Below are positions 23,798 through 33,054 of a DNA stretch of 64,000 nucleotides, one piece after another. A program made the position numbers and the translations under genes. Positions within the stretch are counted from its first letter, which is position 1. Each line of letters opens with the position of its first letter. Location of the stretch: contig NZ_PJKB01000001.1 of NCBI RefSeq assembly GCF_002884975.1, forward strand, positions 682,001-746,000, in the 5' to 3' direction. The notes under the pieces were generated by a model. It was not told the origin of the DNA, searched no databases, and saw nothing but the letters and a program-made list of their open reading frames with translations. Source of the stretch: Akkermansia muciniphila. Its GTDB lineage: Bacteria > Verrucomicrobiota > Verrucomicrobiia > Verrucomicrobiales > Akkermansiaceae.

Positions 23798-24517
23798 ATG
23801 AACGGCGTCCCTCCACTGGAATTTGCAGGGGTTTCCCACTGGGCGGCTTTGGCCGTTCTCCTGGCGGCGGGACTGTGCATCATGGAACTGGGGCAGTCCT
23901 ATAAAAAAGCCGTCCGGAACCGCACCACGTTCTGGCTGGGGATTGCCTGCCTGTTCAGCCTGGTTCCGGATCTGGCCGCCATACTGGCGGATGAACCGGA
24001 AAAGAGCTGGGCGGGGATGCTCCCCCTGCATTTCTGCTCCGTCATGCAGGTGTTCTGCGCCCTGAGCCTGTGGATACCCTCCCGCCTGCTGCGCTCCATT
24101 GTGTATTACTGCGTGCTGTGCGCCACCCTTCAGGGCCTCATCACTCCTTCCGTATCCCATGATTTTCCGTCCTGGACGTACTTCGCCTTCTTCCTGTCCC
24201 ACGGAGTGACGGTCATCACGGCCCTTTACCTGCCGCTGGCCCTGGAATGGAAACCGGCGCGCTGGGACTTCCTGTGGGCTCTTTTGTTCGCCAACGTGTA
24301 TCTGGCCGTTATCCATCCGGTCAACATGCTCCTGGGGACCAATTACGGCTTTACGGTCGCTACGCCGGCGGGAGGCTCCGTGCTGGACTTGCTCGGCCCG
24401 TGGCCCTGGTACCTGCTGTGGATGCAGGTTCCGGCGCTTGTGCTGATGTATCTGCTCACGCTCCCCTTCCGCCATTATCCCAAGGGGCGCATGGGCAGTT
24501 CCCTGTTCCACCCTTAA
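23798..24517 (+). CDS. TIGR02206-type integral membrane protein (second paralogue)
   Basis: 239 residues, about seven hydrophobic segments. It shares with the protein at 4477-5193 the blocks MLPLHFCSVM, TLQGLITPSV and NMLLGTNYGFTVATPAGG, and the same spacing between them. Function is unknown. ATG at 23798 (MNGVPPLEF) fits the family N-terminus; the frame is open further upstream across the divergent lipoprotein promoter but that part looks noncoding. It is divergent from the thioredoxin-fold lipoprotein, about 100 bp away. Confidence 0.82.
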   Translation: MNGVPPLEFAGVSHWAALAVLLAAGLCIMELGQSYKKAVRNRTTFWLGIACLFSLVPDLAAILADEPEKSWAGMLPLHFCSVMQVFCALSLWIPSRLLRSIVYYCVLCATLQGLITPSVSHDFPSWTYFAFFLSHGVTVITALYLPLALEWKPARWDFLWALLFANVYLAVIHPVNMLLGTNYGFTVATPAGGSVLDLLGPWPWYLLWMQVPALVLMYLLTLPFRHYPKGRMGSSLFHP

Positions 24518-24553
24518 AGGAATGGCGGCAGGAGAGTCCCGTGACGCGCCCTT

Positions 24554-25927
24554 CTATTTGACGATCGGCTTGAGGATGCCTATGTAGGTATCAGATGTGC
24601 CGGTACCGGGATAGCTGGAATCTATCCTGATTTTAATGGTGCGGACAGGCTGCTTGTAATAGGGAGGAACCACAATCTGGGGCGTCCAGTCGTCCCGCAG
24701 CGTGGCGTCAAAGGTATAGTCCCCATTCAACGTCACCTGGATGCCCTTGGGCCGGCTGAACATGGAGTAAGCGATGTTGGGGTGCCGGCGCGCTTCCGAA
24801 TCCCGTGCCGGATTGGTCACCGGGGAAATGCCCGTTTCCAGCATGATGCCGAGCAAACGCCCCGGATTATTGAGCTTGAGCTCCAGGGTTTCCCCCTGGC
24901 CGTCTCCGGAAACGCCTTCCGCCCAGTATCCGGTGCCGTTCTTCAGGTTGTCCGGTGAGCACGGGGCGCCGTAGGGGTCCTTGTCCAGGGTGGAGCTGGC
25001 CGTCACGTCATACTGGTCCGTAAGCTTCCCTCTTTCACTGCGGATGGTGACGTGCCCGTCCTTGTCCAGCACCCAGGAGGGACCGGGCGCCAGCACTATG
25101 GAAGGAGCGTAGGGACGGCCGTCCGCACCCAGCAGGGACCAGGTGAAAACGCCCTTGGGCGTGGTCACGATGGATTTGGCGTCCGCGGAGGGGTCCAGCT
25201 TGACGGACTGGTTGGTCATTTCAGAGCTATATACATTCACCACCGCCTTGGGCGTGCCCCCGGTCCAGGTCATGACCGGAGAGGTGAGCAGCGTCAGGCG
25301 GGGTTCCCCCACCGTGACTTTCGGGTCCGGAGTGATGACGGTATCCTGTATATAAGGTACGGAGAACTGGAAGGTGAGCACGTGGGTTCCCGCCTTGTTG
25401 GGAACCTGGGCCACCAGCCAGTGGGTAATTCCGGCTACGGGGGACATGGTGGGGGCGTCCTCCTGGAGATGCTTCCCCTCCACCAGGGAGAAATCACATT
25501 TCAAGTCATCCACGGACGTCACGACGTCCTGCACCGCCTTGGTGAACGGAAGGATGCGCAGGGGTTCCGGCGTGGCGGCATTGGCCTGCTCATCCGGCGG
25601 GGCATACTGGAAGGGCACGCCCACGGAGATGGTTTTACCCTTTACCCCTCTGGGAATATCCAGCGCGCAGGTGTAAACCAGAAAGGCCTGGTGCTGTTTC
25701 AGGGCTACGGTAACGTCCAGGGCGTTCAGACGGATGCCGTCCGCCTGCGCCAGGTCCATGGGAACCGGAAGGCCGGGCACCGGGGCAACGCTTTGGATGG
25801 AGAGGTTACGCGACTGGCGCTGCAGCGCTTTTCCCGCAGCGGGCTGTTCATGCTGCTCAGGCTCCGCGGCCATGCCCGGCATGCAACATGCGGCGCTGGC
25901 CAGCCAGATGAGGGTAGCTAATCTCAT
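24554..25927 (-). CDS. Secreted protein with C-terminal discoidin-like (NADase-type glycan-binding) domain
   Basis: 457 residues from ATG 25927 with a signal peptide (MRLATLIWLASAACCMPGMAA). Residues about 60-290 are a beta-rich region I do not recognise. From about 310, the blocks DQYDVTASSTLDKDPYGAP, YWAEGVSGDGQGETLELKL, RPKGIQVTLNGDYTF and TIKIRIDSSYPGTGTSDTYI follow the pattern I remember for the NADase-type glycan-binding domain, a discoidin-like beta-sandwich. A glycan-binding role outside the cell is inferred. Upstream in-frame ATGs (25960, 25951) are possible starts. It is convergent with the TIGR02206 gene. Confidence 0.7.
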   Translation of the reverse strand: MRLATLIWLASAACCMPGMAAEPEQHEQPAAGKALQRQSRNLSIQSVAPVPGLPVPMDLAQADGIRLNALDVTVALKQHQAFLVYTCALDIPRGVKGKTISVGVPFQYAPPDEQANAATPEPLRILPFTKAVQDVVTSVDDLKCDFSLVEGKHLQEDAPTMSPVAGITHWLVAQVPNKAGTHVLTFQFSVPYIQDTVITPDPKVTVGEPRLTLLTSPVMTWTGGTPKAVVNVYSSEMTNQSVKLDPSADAKSIVTTPKGVFTWSLLGADGRPYAPSIVLAPGPSWVLDKDGHVTIRSERGKLTDQYDVTASSTLDKDPYGAPCSPDNLKNGTGYWAEGVSGDGQGETLELKLNNPGRLLGIMLETGISPVTNPARDSEARRHPNIAYSMFSRPKGIQVTLNGDYTFDATLRDDWTPQIVVPPYYKQPVRTIKIRIDSSYPGTGTSDTYIGILKPIVK

Positions 25928-26584
25928 GACCTTTAAAATAACGTTTCCCATTCCGTTCATCAAGGCTGATTTAAGGAACATGAAAAGGCCCCCGGCCTTG
26001 CCGGAATAGAGGCGGAGGGCGGAAAAACCGTTCCAGGCTCCGGGAAGGCGGGATTCCCGTGATTTCCGGGAAGCATGAAAAGTTCCGGCCCGCCCCATCA
26101 GGGAATCCAGTTTCAACCGTGCGGGAACCCATCAGCAACAATCCAAGAAAGCCTCATGTTATTTATCAACACAATTCATTCATTGATAAAATTCAACAGC
26201 CATTTCCCCATAAGTCGCGGCAGGCCTTGAAACACCCGCTGGTTTCCATTTCCAAGGGCTGTTAACGTCTTCTTATTGCCGGGATTTCCCATGAGAGGAG
26301 CACCGCAGAAAGGGGCGCCGGATGTTCCGCAGGCATGGGTGCGTCAAGCGAAAAAAATGCAGTGTCAGCCGGACAAAAAAAATTTACGCAAGAGAGGAGC
26401 GTAATTTCTCAAAAAGAGGTAGAAAACACAAGATGTGGCACACATGAAAAAAGACTGTACAATATTTCCTTTTCATCACGATTATTTTTCAGTAGATAAT
26501 GCACACGCTACGCGCCGCCCCAACCCCGCGACGAAGCGCTGCTCCCCGGGAGGCTCCTCCCAAATGCTTTCCATTTCGCAAGCC
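25928..26584. other. Gene-free region between the secreted protein and nrdJ
   Basis: About 650 bp between divergent genes. It has AT-rich patches near 26155-26200 and 26375-26480, where promoters would be expected. The nrdJ frame is open from 26435, but the extra 50 residues have no family similarity. ACACAAGATGTGG near 26428 only partly resembles an NrdR box. No riboswitch signature was seen. Confidence 0.45.
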
Positions 26585-29500
26585 ATGACTACAGACAACT
26601 CGCAAACTACGCTTAAACTGCGCACAGGACAGGAAATCATCCTCCCCCAGAGGAAGGACCTGCTGGGCGGTTTGAAATTCACCAGAAGATTTTCCCATAA
26701 TGAAGTCCACCCTTATGATGAAGTGGACTGGACGCGCCGCGACGTGCGCATCATGGACTGGAAGACCGGAAAGACCATTTACGAGCGCCTGGGACTGGAA
26801 GCCCCCGCCCACTGGGATGACAATGCCGTCAAGATCACGGCGGACAAGTACCTTTTCGGCAGTGAACCGGGGTCCCTGGAATATGAAGACAGCTTCCGCA
26901 ATATTTACGACCGCATTTCCAATACTTATACCGTGTGGGGCTGGGAGGAAGGCTACTTCGCCACGCTGGAGGACGCGGAGATTTTCAATGAGGAAATCAA
27001 GGCCATGCTGGTGCAGCAGATATGGGCGCCCAACTCTCCCGTGTGGTTCAACATCGGCCACTGGGAGCAGTGGCGCTGGGGGCGCCCGGACCTGCGGGAA
27101 AACTACACCGGCCACGGCAACAAGGCCTACCACACCAAGGGCACCAAGAATAACCTGAAAACCTTCACGGTCCAGTCCACGTATGAATATCCCCAGTGCT
27201 CCGCCTGCTTCCTGACGGAAGTGGGGGACAGCATGGAGGACATCCTGGACCACCTGACCACGGAAGGCCGCATTTTCGCCTCCGGTTCCGGCGTGGGCAT
27301 CAACCTTTCCACCCTCCGTTCCTCCAAGGAGCCTATCAGCGGCAAGGGCCGCTCTTCCGGGCCCATTTCCTTTGACCGCGGCTGGGACCGCATGGCAGGG
27401 GCCATCAAGTCCGGCGGCAAGACGCGCCGCGCCGCGCGCATGGTGCTGATGTTCAGCGACCACCCGGACATTTTTGAATTCATCAACACGAAGAACCGCC
27501 AGGAAGACATCGCCAAGGTGATCCTGCGCGAGCACAACGTGCATGTGGAACTGAAGCAGATTGCGGAAACCAAGCTGGTGGCCGGCACTCCGGCGGAAAA
27601 AGCCGCCGCCCGCCTCATTCTTTCCCTGCCCCTGGCTACGCGGAACAGCTTTGACCCTCACATGGACGCCCTGCTGTACGGGGAAACGCTTTCCCACCAG
27701 AACGCGAACCATTCCGTCTCCCTGAAGGGCGACTTCTGGCAGGCGCTTGCCAACAACGGCAATACCTACACGCGCTGGGTCACAAACCCGGCCCACATTG
27801 AACAGACCTTCCGCGCCCAGGAGCTGCTGGAAGCCATGGCCAAGTCCATCTGGGAAAACGGGGAGCCCGGCGTGCACAATAATGACGTGATCAACCTGTG
27901 GAACCCCGTCAAATCCATCGGCTCCATCACCACGTCCAACCCCTGCTCCGAATACGTCTTCCTGAACAATACGAGCTGCAACCTTTCCTCCTTCAACGCC
28001 TACCGCTTCCTGACGAAGGGCGAGGACGGCAAGCCCGTCTTTGACGCGGACGCCCTGACCCACGCCGCGCGCCTGGCGATGGTCTGCGCGGACCTGAACG
28101 TGGAACGCGGCGGCTTCCCGATTGAAGAGATCGCGGAAGGCACCTACAAGTACCGCACCACGGGCATCGGCTTCGCCAACGTGGGCGGCTCCCTGATGGC
28201 CCTGGGCGTTCCGTACGATTCCGACGAAGGCCGCTGGATTTCCTCCCAGCTTTGCAGCGCCCTGACGGCAGCCTGCTGGACGGCCTCCGCGGAGATGGGC
28301 GCGGAACTGGGTTCCTATGTGGAATACCCCGCCAGCAAGAAGGACCTCCTGGCCGTGCTCCGGCTGCATAACGCGGCCCAGAAGCTGGCAAGCGCCCTGC
28401 CCTCCCAGAAGGATTCCAAGACTCTGGACGACCTGATTGAAAACATCATCGCCAACGCTGGCGGAGTGCTGCCGGAAGCGCAGGGGCTGACCGCCTCCTA
28501 CGCCCTGCACGCCTACCTCAAGAGCTTCAAGGCGCCCACCATGATGAACAAGGAGCGCATCGCCCCCGCCGCCAAACTGGCGGAAGCCGCCTCCGGGATG
28601 TGGGCCAAGGTTGCCAAGGCTACGGCGCACCGCAACGCCTTCGTTTCCGTGATGGCCCCCACGGGCACCATCTCCGCTCCGCTGGGCTGTTATGATGAAG
28701 GCACCACCTCCATTGAACCGGACTACACGCTGGTGAAGTGGAAGCAGCTTGCGGGCGGCGGCTCTCTGAAAATGTTCAACCGCCTGGCTCTGGAAGGCCT
28801 CCGCTCCTTGGGGTATCCGGAAGACTTCGTCAACGAAGCCGCTCTGGAAGTGGCGGGCCTGGACGGCCTGATTTCCGCCTTCCAGGGAAATATGGACGCC
28901 GTGGTGAACCAGATCATCGTGGACCCCTGCAACGACCAGGCCGGCCCCGTGCGCCTCGCGTGGCGCCGCCTGCTCTCCGGCACGGAATCCCGCAGTGAAA
29001 TCCAGGAAAAGGTGGCCTACATCAGCAACCCGGCCAACATGTCCGTGCTGACGGCGGATGAACTGACCGTGGTCAACGGCTCGGCCCACATTGAATCCAT
29101 CCCGTGGATGGACAAGAAGGACCTTCCGGTCTTTGACTGCGCCGCCACCAACGGCAACGGCATCCGCGCCATCTCCCCCGCCGGGCACGTGCTGATGCTG
29201 GGCGCCCTCCAGCCCTTCATTTCCGGAGCTTGCTCCAAGACGGTGAACATGCCCGTCTCCGCCACCGTGCAGGAAGTCTACGATTCCCTCATCATGTCCC
29301 ATGACCTGGGCGTGAAGTGCATCGCCATTTTCCGCGCCGGATCCAAGGCGAACGCCGTTTACGTGGTGGATACGCCGGAAACCCGCATGTTCAAGGCCAA
29401 CCACGTCTGGGAACAATTGGTGAACGCCGGAACGGAAGCCATTGACGAAATCATCGCGGAGGCCTCCAAGCCGCGCCAGCGCAAGCTGCCCGGCCGCCGC

Positions 29501-30127
29501 CTGGGCCAGACCGTGAAGTTCTCCGTGGGCGGCCAGCTCACGGGCTACCTGACGGTGGGCGTGTATGCGGACGGCACCTGCGGGGAAGTCTTCGGACGCC
29601 TAGGCCAGGTGGGCTCCTTCGCCTCCGGCATGTTTGAAGCCTATTGCAAACTGCTCTCCACGGCCCTCCAGTTCGGCGTGCCGCTCAAGGAAGTGGTCAA
29701 GGGCTTCCGCAATTACTCCTTTGAGCCCTCCGGCTTCTGCCGCGTGGGGGACGATACGGAGGCGGATACCTGCACGGAAATCCGCTCCTGCGCCTCCGTG
29801 GTGGACCTGATCGCCAAGATTCTGGCGTGGCTCTTCCCGGAAAGCAACGGCTACCGCCTGCGGGACGTGTTCTCCATCCCGAGCGTCAGCCTTCCCGGCC
29901 AGTCTCCGGATACCACGGTGAGCGTGCTGCCCCCCCGCATCATCACCACTCCGGTTCACACCCAGACCCCGGCTCTTCCGGAGATTCCCGCCGGCAAGGC
30001 GCCGGAAGGGACCATGCTCAACGGCGCTTCCCTGTGCCCGCAGTGCCATTCCCTGGCCTATGTCCAGGACGGCAAATGCAAGTCCTGCCGCTCCTGCGGC
30101 TACAAGGACGGCGGCTGCGGGGAATAA
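26585..30127 (+). CDS. nrdJ: Vitamin B12-dependent (class II) ribonucleotide reductase
   Basis: 1180 residues, the large NrdJ type. It reduces ribonucleotides with adenosylcobalamin as radical source, without oxygen. Visible features are CSACFLTEVGDSMEDI (conserved N-terminal redox cysteine), SGSGVGINLSTLRSS (substrate loop), TSNPCSEYVFLNNTSCNLSS (the NPC/E active-site motif with the thiyl cysteine), VMAPTGTISAP, and a C-terminal cysteine-rich tail LCPQCHSLAYVQDGKCKSC with a CGYKDGGCG end that acts as zinc or shuttle module. A C-terminal TSCPD-type region (VKFSVGGQLTGYLTVGVYAD) precedes the tail. ATG 26585 is preferred; 26564 and 26435 are alternatives. Confidence 0.95.
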   Translation: MTTDNSQTTLKLRTGQEIILPQRKDLLGGLKFTRRFSHNEVHPYDEVDWTRRDVRIMDWKTGKTIYERLGLEAPAHWDDNAVKITADKYLFGSEPGSLEYEDSFRNIYDRISNTYTVWGWEEGYFATLEDAEIFNEEIKAMLVQQIWAPNSPVWFNIGHWEQWRWGRPDLRENYTGHGNKAYHTKGTKNNLKTFTVQSTYEYPQCSACFLTEVGDSMEDILDHLTTEGRIFASGSGVGINLSTLRSSKEPISGKGRSSGPISFDRGWDRMAGAIKSGGKTRRAARMVLMFSDHPDIFEFINTKNRQEDIAKVILREHNVHVELKQIAETKLVAGTPAEKAAARLILSLPLATRNSFDPHMDALLYGETLSHQNANHSVSLKGDFWQALANNGNTYTRWVTNPAHIEQTFRAQELLEAMAKSIWENGEPGVHNNDVINLWNPVKSIGSITTSNPCSEYVFLNNTSCNLSSFNAYRFLTKGEDGKPVFDADALTHAARLAMVCADLNVERGGFPIEEIAEGTYKYRTTGIGFANVGGSLMALGVPYDSDEGRWISSQLCSALTAACWTASAEMGAELGSYVEYPASKKDLLAVLRLHNAAQKLASALPSQKDSKTLDDLIENIIANAGGVLPEAQGLTASYALHAYLKSFKAPTMMNKERIAPAAKLAEAASGMWAKVAKATAHRNAFVSVMAPTGTISAPLGCYDEGTTSIEPDYTLVKWKQLAGGGSLKMFNRLALEGLRSLGYPEDFVNEAALEVAGLDGLISAFQGNMDAVVNQIIVDPCNDQAGPVRLAWRRLLSGTESRSEIQEKVAYISNPANMSVLTADELTVVNGSAHIESIPWMDKKDLPVFDCAATNGNGIRAISPAGHVLMLGALQPFISGACSKTVNMPVSATVQEVYDSLIMSHDLGVKCIAIFRAGSKANAVYVVDTPETRMFKANHVWEQLVNAGTEAIDEIIAEASKPRQRKLPGRRLGQTVKFSVGGQLTGYLTVGVYADGTCGEVFGRLGQVGSFASGMFEAYCKLLSTALQFGVPLKEVVKGFRNYSFEPSGFCRVGDDTEADTCTEIRSCASVVDLIAKILAWLFPESNGYRLRDVFSIPSVSLPGQSPDTTVSVLPPRIITTPVHTQTPALPEIPAGKAPEGTMLNGASLCPQCHSLAYVQDGKCKSCRSCGYKDGGCGE

Positions 30128-30154
30128 GCGGATTATTCCCGTACCTGTTATTTC

Positions 30155-30189
30155 AAGGCGGAACCCGGCCAGCTTCCGGGTTCCGCCTT
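30155..30189 (+). terminator. Terminator-like hairpin after nrdJ
   Basis: Perfect 14-bp stem AAGGCGGAACCCGG/CCGGGTTCCGCCTT with a 7-nt loop, 27 bp after the nrdJ stop; only a weak T run (GTTTTCC) follows. Confidence 0.75.
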
Positions 30190-30230
30190 GCTGATGTTTT
30201 CCCCAGCTCCAATCCATCAGAATCAATCAA

Positions 30231-30938
30231 ATGGCTATGTGGAACCCATGGCGCGGATGCCACCGGTACAGCGCCGGGTGCAAATTCTGTTATATTCATC
30301 AAGCCGACAGACGGAGGGGAATGAATACGGACGAGATCGTGAAAACGGACAAGTTCCATGCCCCCGTGCTGAAGAATAAAAAGGGAGATTACAGAATGAA
30401 ATCCGGCCAGACCGTGTATCTGGGCTTCTCCACGGATTTTCTCATCCGGGAGGCGGACCCGTGGCGCGGCGAATGCTGGGACATGATCCGGGAACGCCGG
30501 GACCTGAATTTTATTTTCCTGACCAAAAGAATTGAACGGTTCATGGAATGCATCCCCGGTGACTGGGCGGACGGCTATGACAACGTCACCGTAGGCTGCA
30601 CGGTGGAAAACCAGGACAGGGCGGATTTCAGGCTCCCCATCTTCAACAAGCTTCCCATCAAGCATAAAAACATCATTTGCCAGCCGCTTCTTGAGCAGGT
30701 GGACCTGGCCCCGTATTTAAACCAGATTGAACTGGTCGTCGCAGGCGGAGAATCCAACAGCTGCGCCAGGCCCCTGAATTATGAATGGGTCTTATCCATC
30801 CGGGAACAATGCATCCGGAGCAAGGTCCATTTTGACTTCAGGCAATGCGGGACACACTTCATCAAAGACGGGAAAATGTACCGTCTGCACGTCAGGCAAC
30901 TATGCAGCCAGGCGAAGAAGGCCGGCATCAACTGCTGA
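30231..30938 (+). CDS. DUF5131 / phage Gp37-Gp68 family protein
   Basis: 235 residues. The N-terminus WNPWRGCHRYSAGCKFCYIH holds the three-cysteine cluster (C.....GCKFCY) that marks this family and resembles a radical-SAM iron-sulfur site. FLTKRIERFMECIPGDW, NVTVGCTVENQDRADFRLP and ELVVAGGESNSCARPLNYEW follow in family order. Family members occur in phages and bacterial chromosomes; the reaction is not known to me. It lies 100 bp after nrdJ behind a terminator and 165 bp before aroE. Confidence 0.82.
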   Translation: MAMWNPWRGCHRYSAGCKFCYIHQADRRRGMNTDEIVKTDKFHAPVLKNKKGDYRMKSGQTVYLGFSTDFLIREADPWRGECWDMIRERRDLNFIFLTKRIERFMECIPGDWADGYDNVTVGCTVENQDRADFRLPIFNKLPIKHKNIICQPLLEQVDLAPYLNQIELVVAGGESNSCARPLNYEWVLSIREQCIRSKVHFDFRQCGTHFIKDGKMYRLHVRQLCSQAKKAGINC

Positions 30939-31103
30939 CCTCCTGCCCGGTGGGCGGCGGAAAAAACAGCGCCGCCTCCTCGCGTTCCGGACTACGGGGC
31001 AAAAAACGCCCGGAAGAAGGAATGATCGGCGTTTGCCTTGAAATCCGGCGGAATTTTATTCATAGTACAGCGTGAACGCCTGAGGCTGTTCCTCTATCTT
31101 TCC

Positions 31104-32036
31104 ATGAAACCCTACTACACCCTGGCCGATCTTCTGGATGAAGAACATCCGTTTGATGCCGGAGAACCCGTTCCCGCCAGACTGGCCGTGATCGGCTTCC
31201 CCATCTCCCATTCCAAATCCCCCGCCATGCAGCAGGCCGCGCTGGATGCCGCGGGCATCCGTGCGCGCTACATCCGCATCCAGGCTTCTCCGGAAGAGTT
31301 CGCGGACGTGGTGCGCCTGCTCCGTGAGAAGGGATTCACCGGCGCCAACGTAACGGTGCCCCACAAGCAGGCGGCGTGTTCCCTGTGCGACGATACGGAT
31401 GCCCTTTCCCGCGCCACAGGCTCCGTCAATACGCTCGTCTTTCAGAAAGACGGCTCCGTTTCCGGCTTCAATACGGACGGCCCGGGCTTTGCGCGCGCCA
31501 TCCGGGAGGAATTCTCTGTGGACCTGCGCGATCTGAAGGTTGTTCTATTGGGCGCCTGCGGCGGAGCCGGACTGGCCCTGGCGTACACCTGCGCCATGCA
31601 GCACTGCGAGCGTCTGACACTGGCCGGAAGATCGGAAGAAAAGCTCCAGTCCCTGAAGGACAGGCTGAATTCCTTCTTTATTGACGAACACAGGCTGGAA
31701 GGCGCTTCCGACCGCCTGGCGGCCCACCTGAACAACACGCCGCGCTTCAACGCCGCCGTGGCGGAAGCGGACCTGATTGTGAACGCTACTTCCCTGGGCC
31801 TGAAGCCCACGGACCCGTCCCCCGTGCCGCCGGCCCTGCTCTCCGCCCACCACCTGGTGTATGATTTACAGACGCATGACGACACGTTCCAGATGGAAGC
31901 CCGCTTCCAGGGAGCCAGGGTCTCCAACGGCCTTTCCATGCTGGTTCACCAGGGAGCCCTGTCCTTTGAACGCTGGTTCGGCATCAAGCCGGACATCTCC
32001 GCCATGCGCCAAGCCCTGGAACAAAAGCATGCCTGA
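31104..32036 (+). CDS. aroE: Shikimate dehydrogenase
   Basis: 310 residues, slightly longer than E. coli AroE (272). It reduces 3-dehydroshikimate to shikimate. Substrate residues are visible in FPISHSKSPAMQQAAL (SxS motif), NVTVPHKQAAC (catalytic Lys) and GFNTDGPGFARA (catalytic Asp). The nucleotide-binding loop reads LGACGGAGLALAY in place of the usual GAGGA. LSMLVHQGALSFERWFG closes the fold. ATG 31104 gives the family N-terminus. Its last codons overlap the start of mutY by 8 bp. Confidence 0.93.
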   Translation: MKPYYTLADLLDEEHPFDAGEPVPARLAVIGFPISHSKSPAMQQAALDAAGIRARYIRIQASPEEFADVVRLLREKGFTGANVTVPHKQAACSLCDDTDALSRATGSVNTLVFQKDGSVSGFNTDGPGFARAIREEFSVDLRDLKVVLLGACGGAGLALAYTCAMQHCERLTLAGRSEEKLQSLKDRLNSFFIDEHRLEGASDRLAAHLNNTPRFNAAVAEADLIVNATSLGLKPTDPSPVPPALLSAHHLVYDLQTHDDTFQMEARFQGARVSNGLSMLVHQGALSFERWFGIKPDISAMRQALEQKHA

Positions 32037-33054
32037 CTCCGCTCCAGATTTTGACCTCCGGGCGTTCCAGAAGGCGCTGGTGGAGTGGTTCCGGCGGGAG
32101 GGGAAGGATTACCCGTGGCGCCGGACCACGGACCCGTGGCACATCCTGGTTTCCGAGCTGATGCTCCAGCAGACCACCATTCCCACCGTTCTGGGAAGGT
32201 ATGAACGGTGGATGCGCCAGTTTCCCACTCCGGGGCATCTGGCCGCCGTGGACGAACAGACGGCCCTGCGCTCCTGGGAGGGGCTGGGGTATTACCGCCG
32301 CGTGCGTTCCCTCCAGGCCATCGCCAGGGAGATTGTCCACGAATTCGGCGGAGAGTTCCCGGACAACCCGGAAGGGCTGAAACGCCTGCCGGGCATCGGC
32401 CCGTATACGTCGGGGGCTCTTCTTTCCTTCGCCTTCAACAAGGCGGCCCCCATCGTGGACGCCAACGTGGCGCGCGTACTGGCCCGCATTGACAATTATT
32501 CCGTGCCCGTGGATTCCACGGAAGGCCTGAAGTACCTGTGGACCCGGGCGGAAAGCCTGGTGGACCCGGAACATGCCCGTGAATTCAATTCCGCCATCAT
32601 GGAGCTGGGGCAGACCTATTGCAGGATCAGCGCGCCGGACTGCCTGCTGTGCCCCGTCCGCTCCTTCTGCTCCGCGGAACAGCCGGAAACGCTCCCCGTC
32701 AAGAATCCCAAACCGGAAATCACGCGGGTGGAGCACCACGACATTCTGTACCTCCGCAGCAAGTCCATCCTGCTGGCAAAATGCCCGGAAGGAAAACGCC
32801 ACGCCGGGATGTACCGCTTCCCCCAGCGGGAGGATGACCATACCCTTTCCCTGCCCCATGTGCTGAAACAGACCTACAGCGTCACCCGCTACAAGGTAAC
32901 CCGCTACATCCACCATGTGACGGAATCCCCGGCCTTTCAGGAAGGGGAGGAACTGGTCCCCCTGGACAAGGTGCACGAGCTGCCCATGGCCTCCCCGGAC
33001 CGCAAGGCCCTGAATTCCCCCATTCTAGGCAAATTGCTGGACCAAATCAGATGA
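32029..33054 (+). CDS. mutY: A/G-specific adenine DNA glycosylase
   Basis: 341 residues. MutY removes adenine mispaired with 8-oxoguanine. The helix-hairpin-helix domain contains SELMLQQTTIPTV (catalytic Glu), LPGIGPYTSGALLSFAF and IVDANVARVLAR (catalytic Asp). The iron-sulfur loop CRISAPDCLLCPVRSFC has the C-x6-C-x2-C-x5-C spacing. A C-terminal NUDIX-like recognition domain follows (MYRFPQREDDHTLSL). It overlaps aroE at its start, and its stop shares bases with the aat start (ATGA), so the three genes are translated as one operon. Confidence 0.95.
   Translation: MPDSAPDFDLRAFQKALVEWFRREGKDYPWRRTTDPWHILVSELMLQQTTIPTVLGRYERWMRQFPTPGHLAAVDEQTALRSWEGLGYYRRVRSLQAIAREIVHEFGGEFPDNPEGLKRLPGIGPYTSGALLSFAFNKAAPIVDANVARVLARIDNYSVPVDSTEGLKYLWTRAESLVDPEHAREFNSAIMELGQTYCRISAPDCLLCPVRSFCSAEQPETLPVKNPKPEITRVEHHDILYLRSKSILLAKCPEGKRHAGMYRFPQREDDHTLSLPHVLKQTYSVTRYKVTRYIHHVTESPAFQEGEELVPLDKVHELPMASPDRKALNSPILGKLLDQIR

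Noticed and set aside
26420-26445. Possible NrdR box before nrdJ
   Set aside because: ACACAAGATGTGG matches the consensus palindrome only in its outer bases and no second box at the usual spacing is present.
26489-29416. 975-codon minus-strand open frame opposite nrdJ
   Set aside because: Antisense shadow of nrdJ; composition is unlike any real neighbour and no domain is visible.
30153-30665. Minus-strand ORF opposite the DUF5131 gene
   Set aside because: Shadow of the plus-strand gene, which carries the conserved cysteine cluster.
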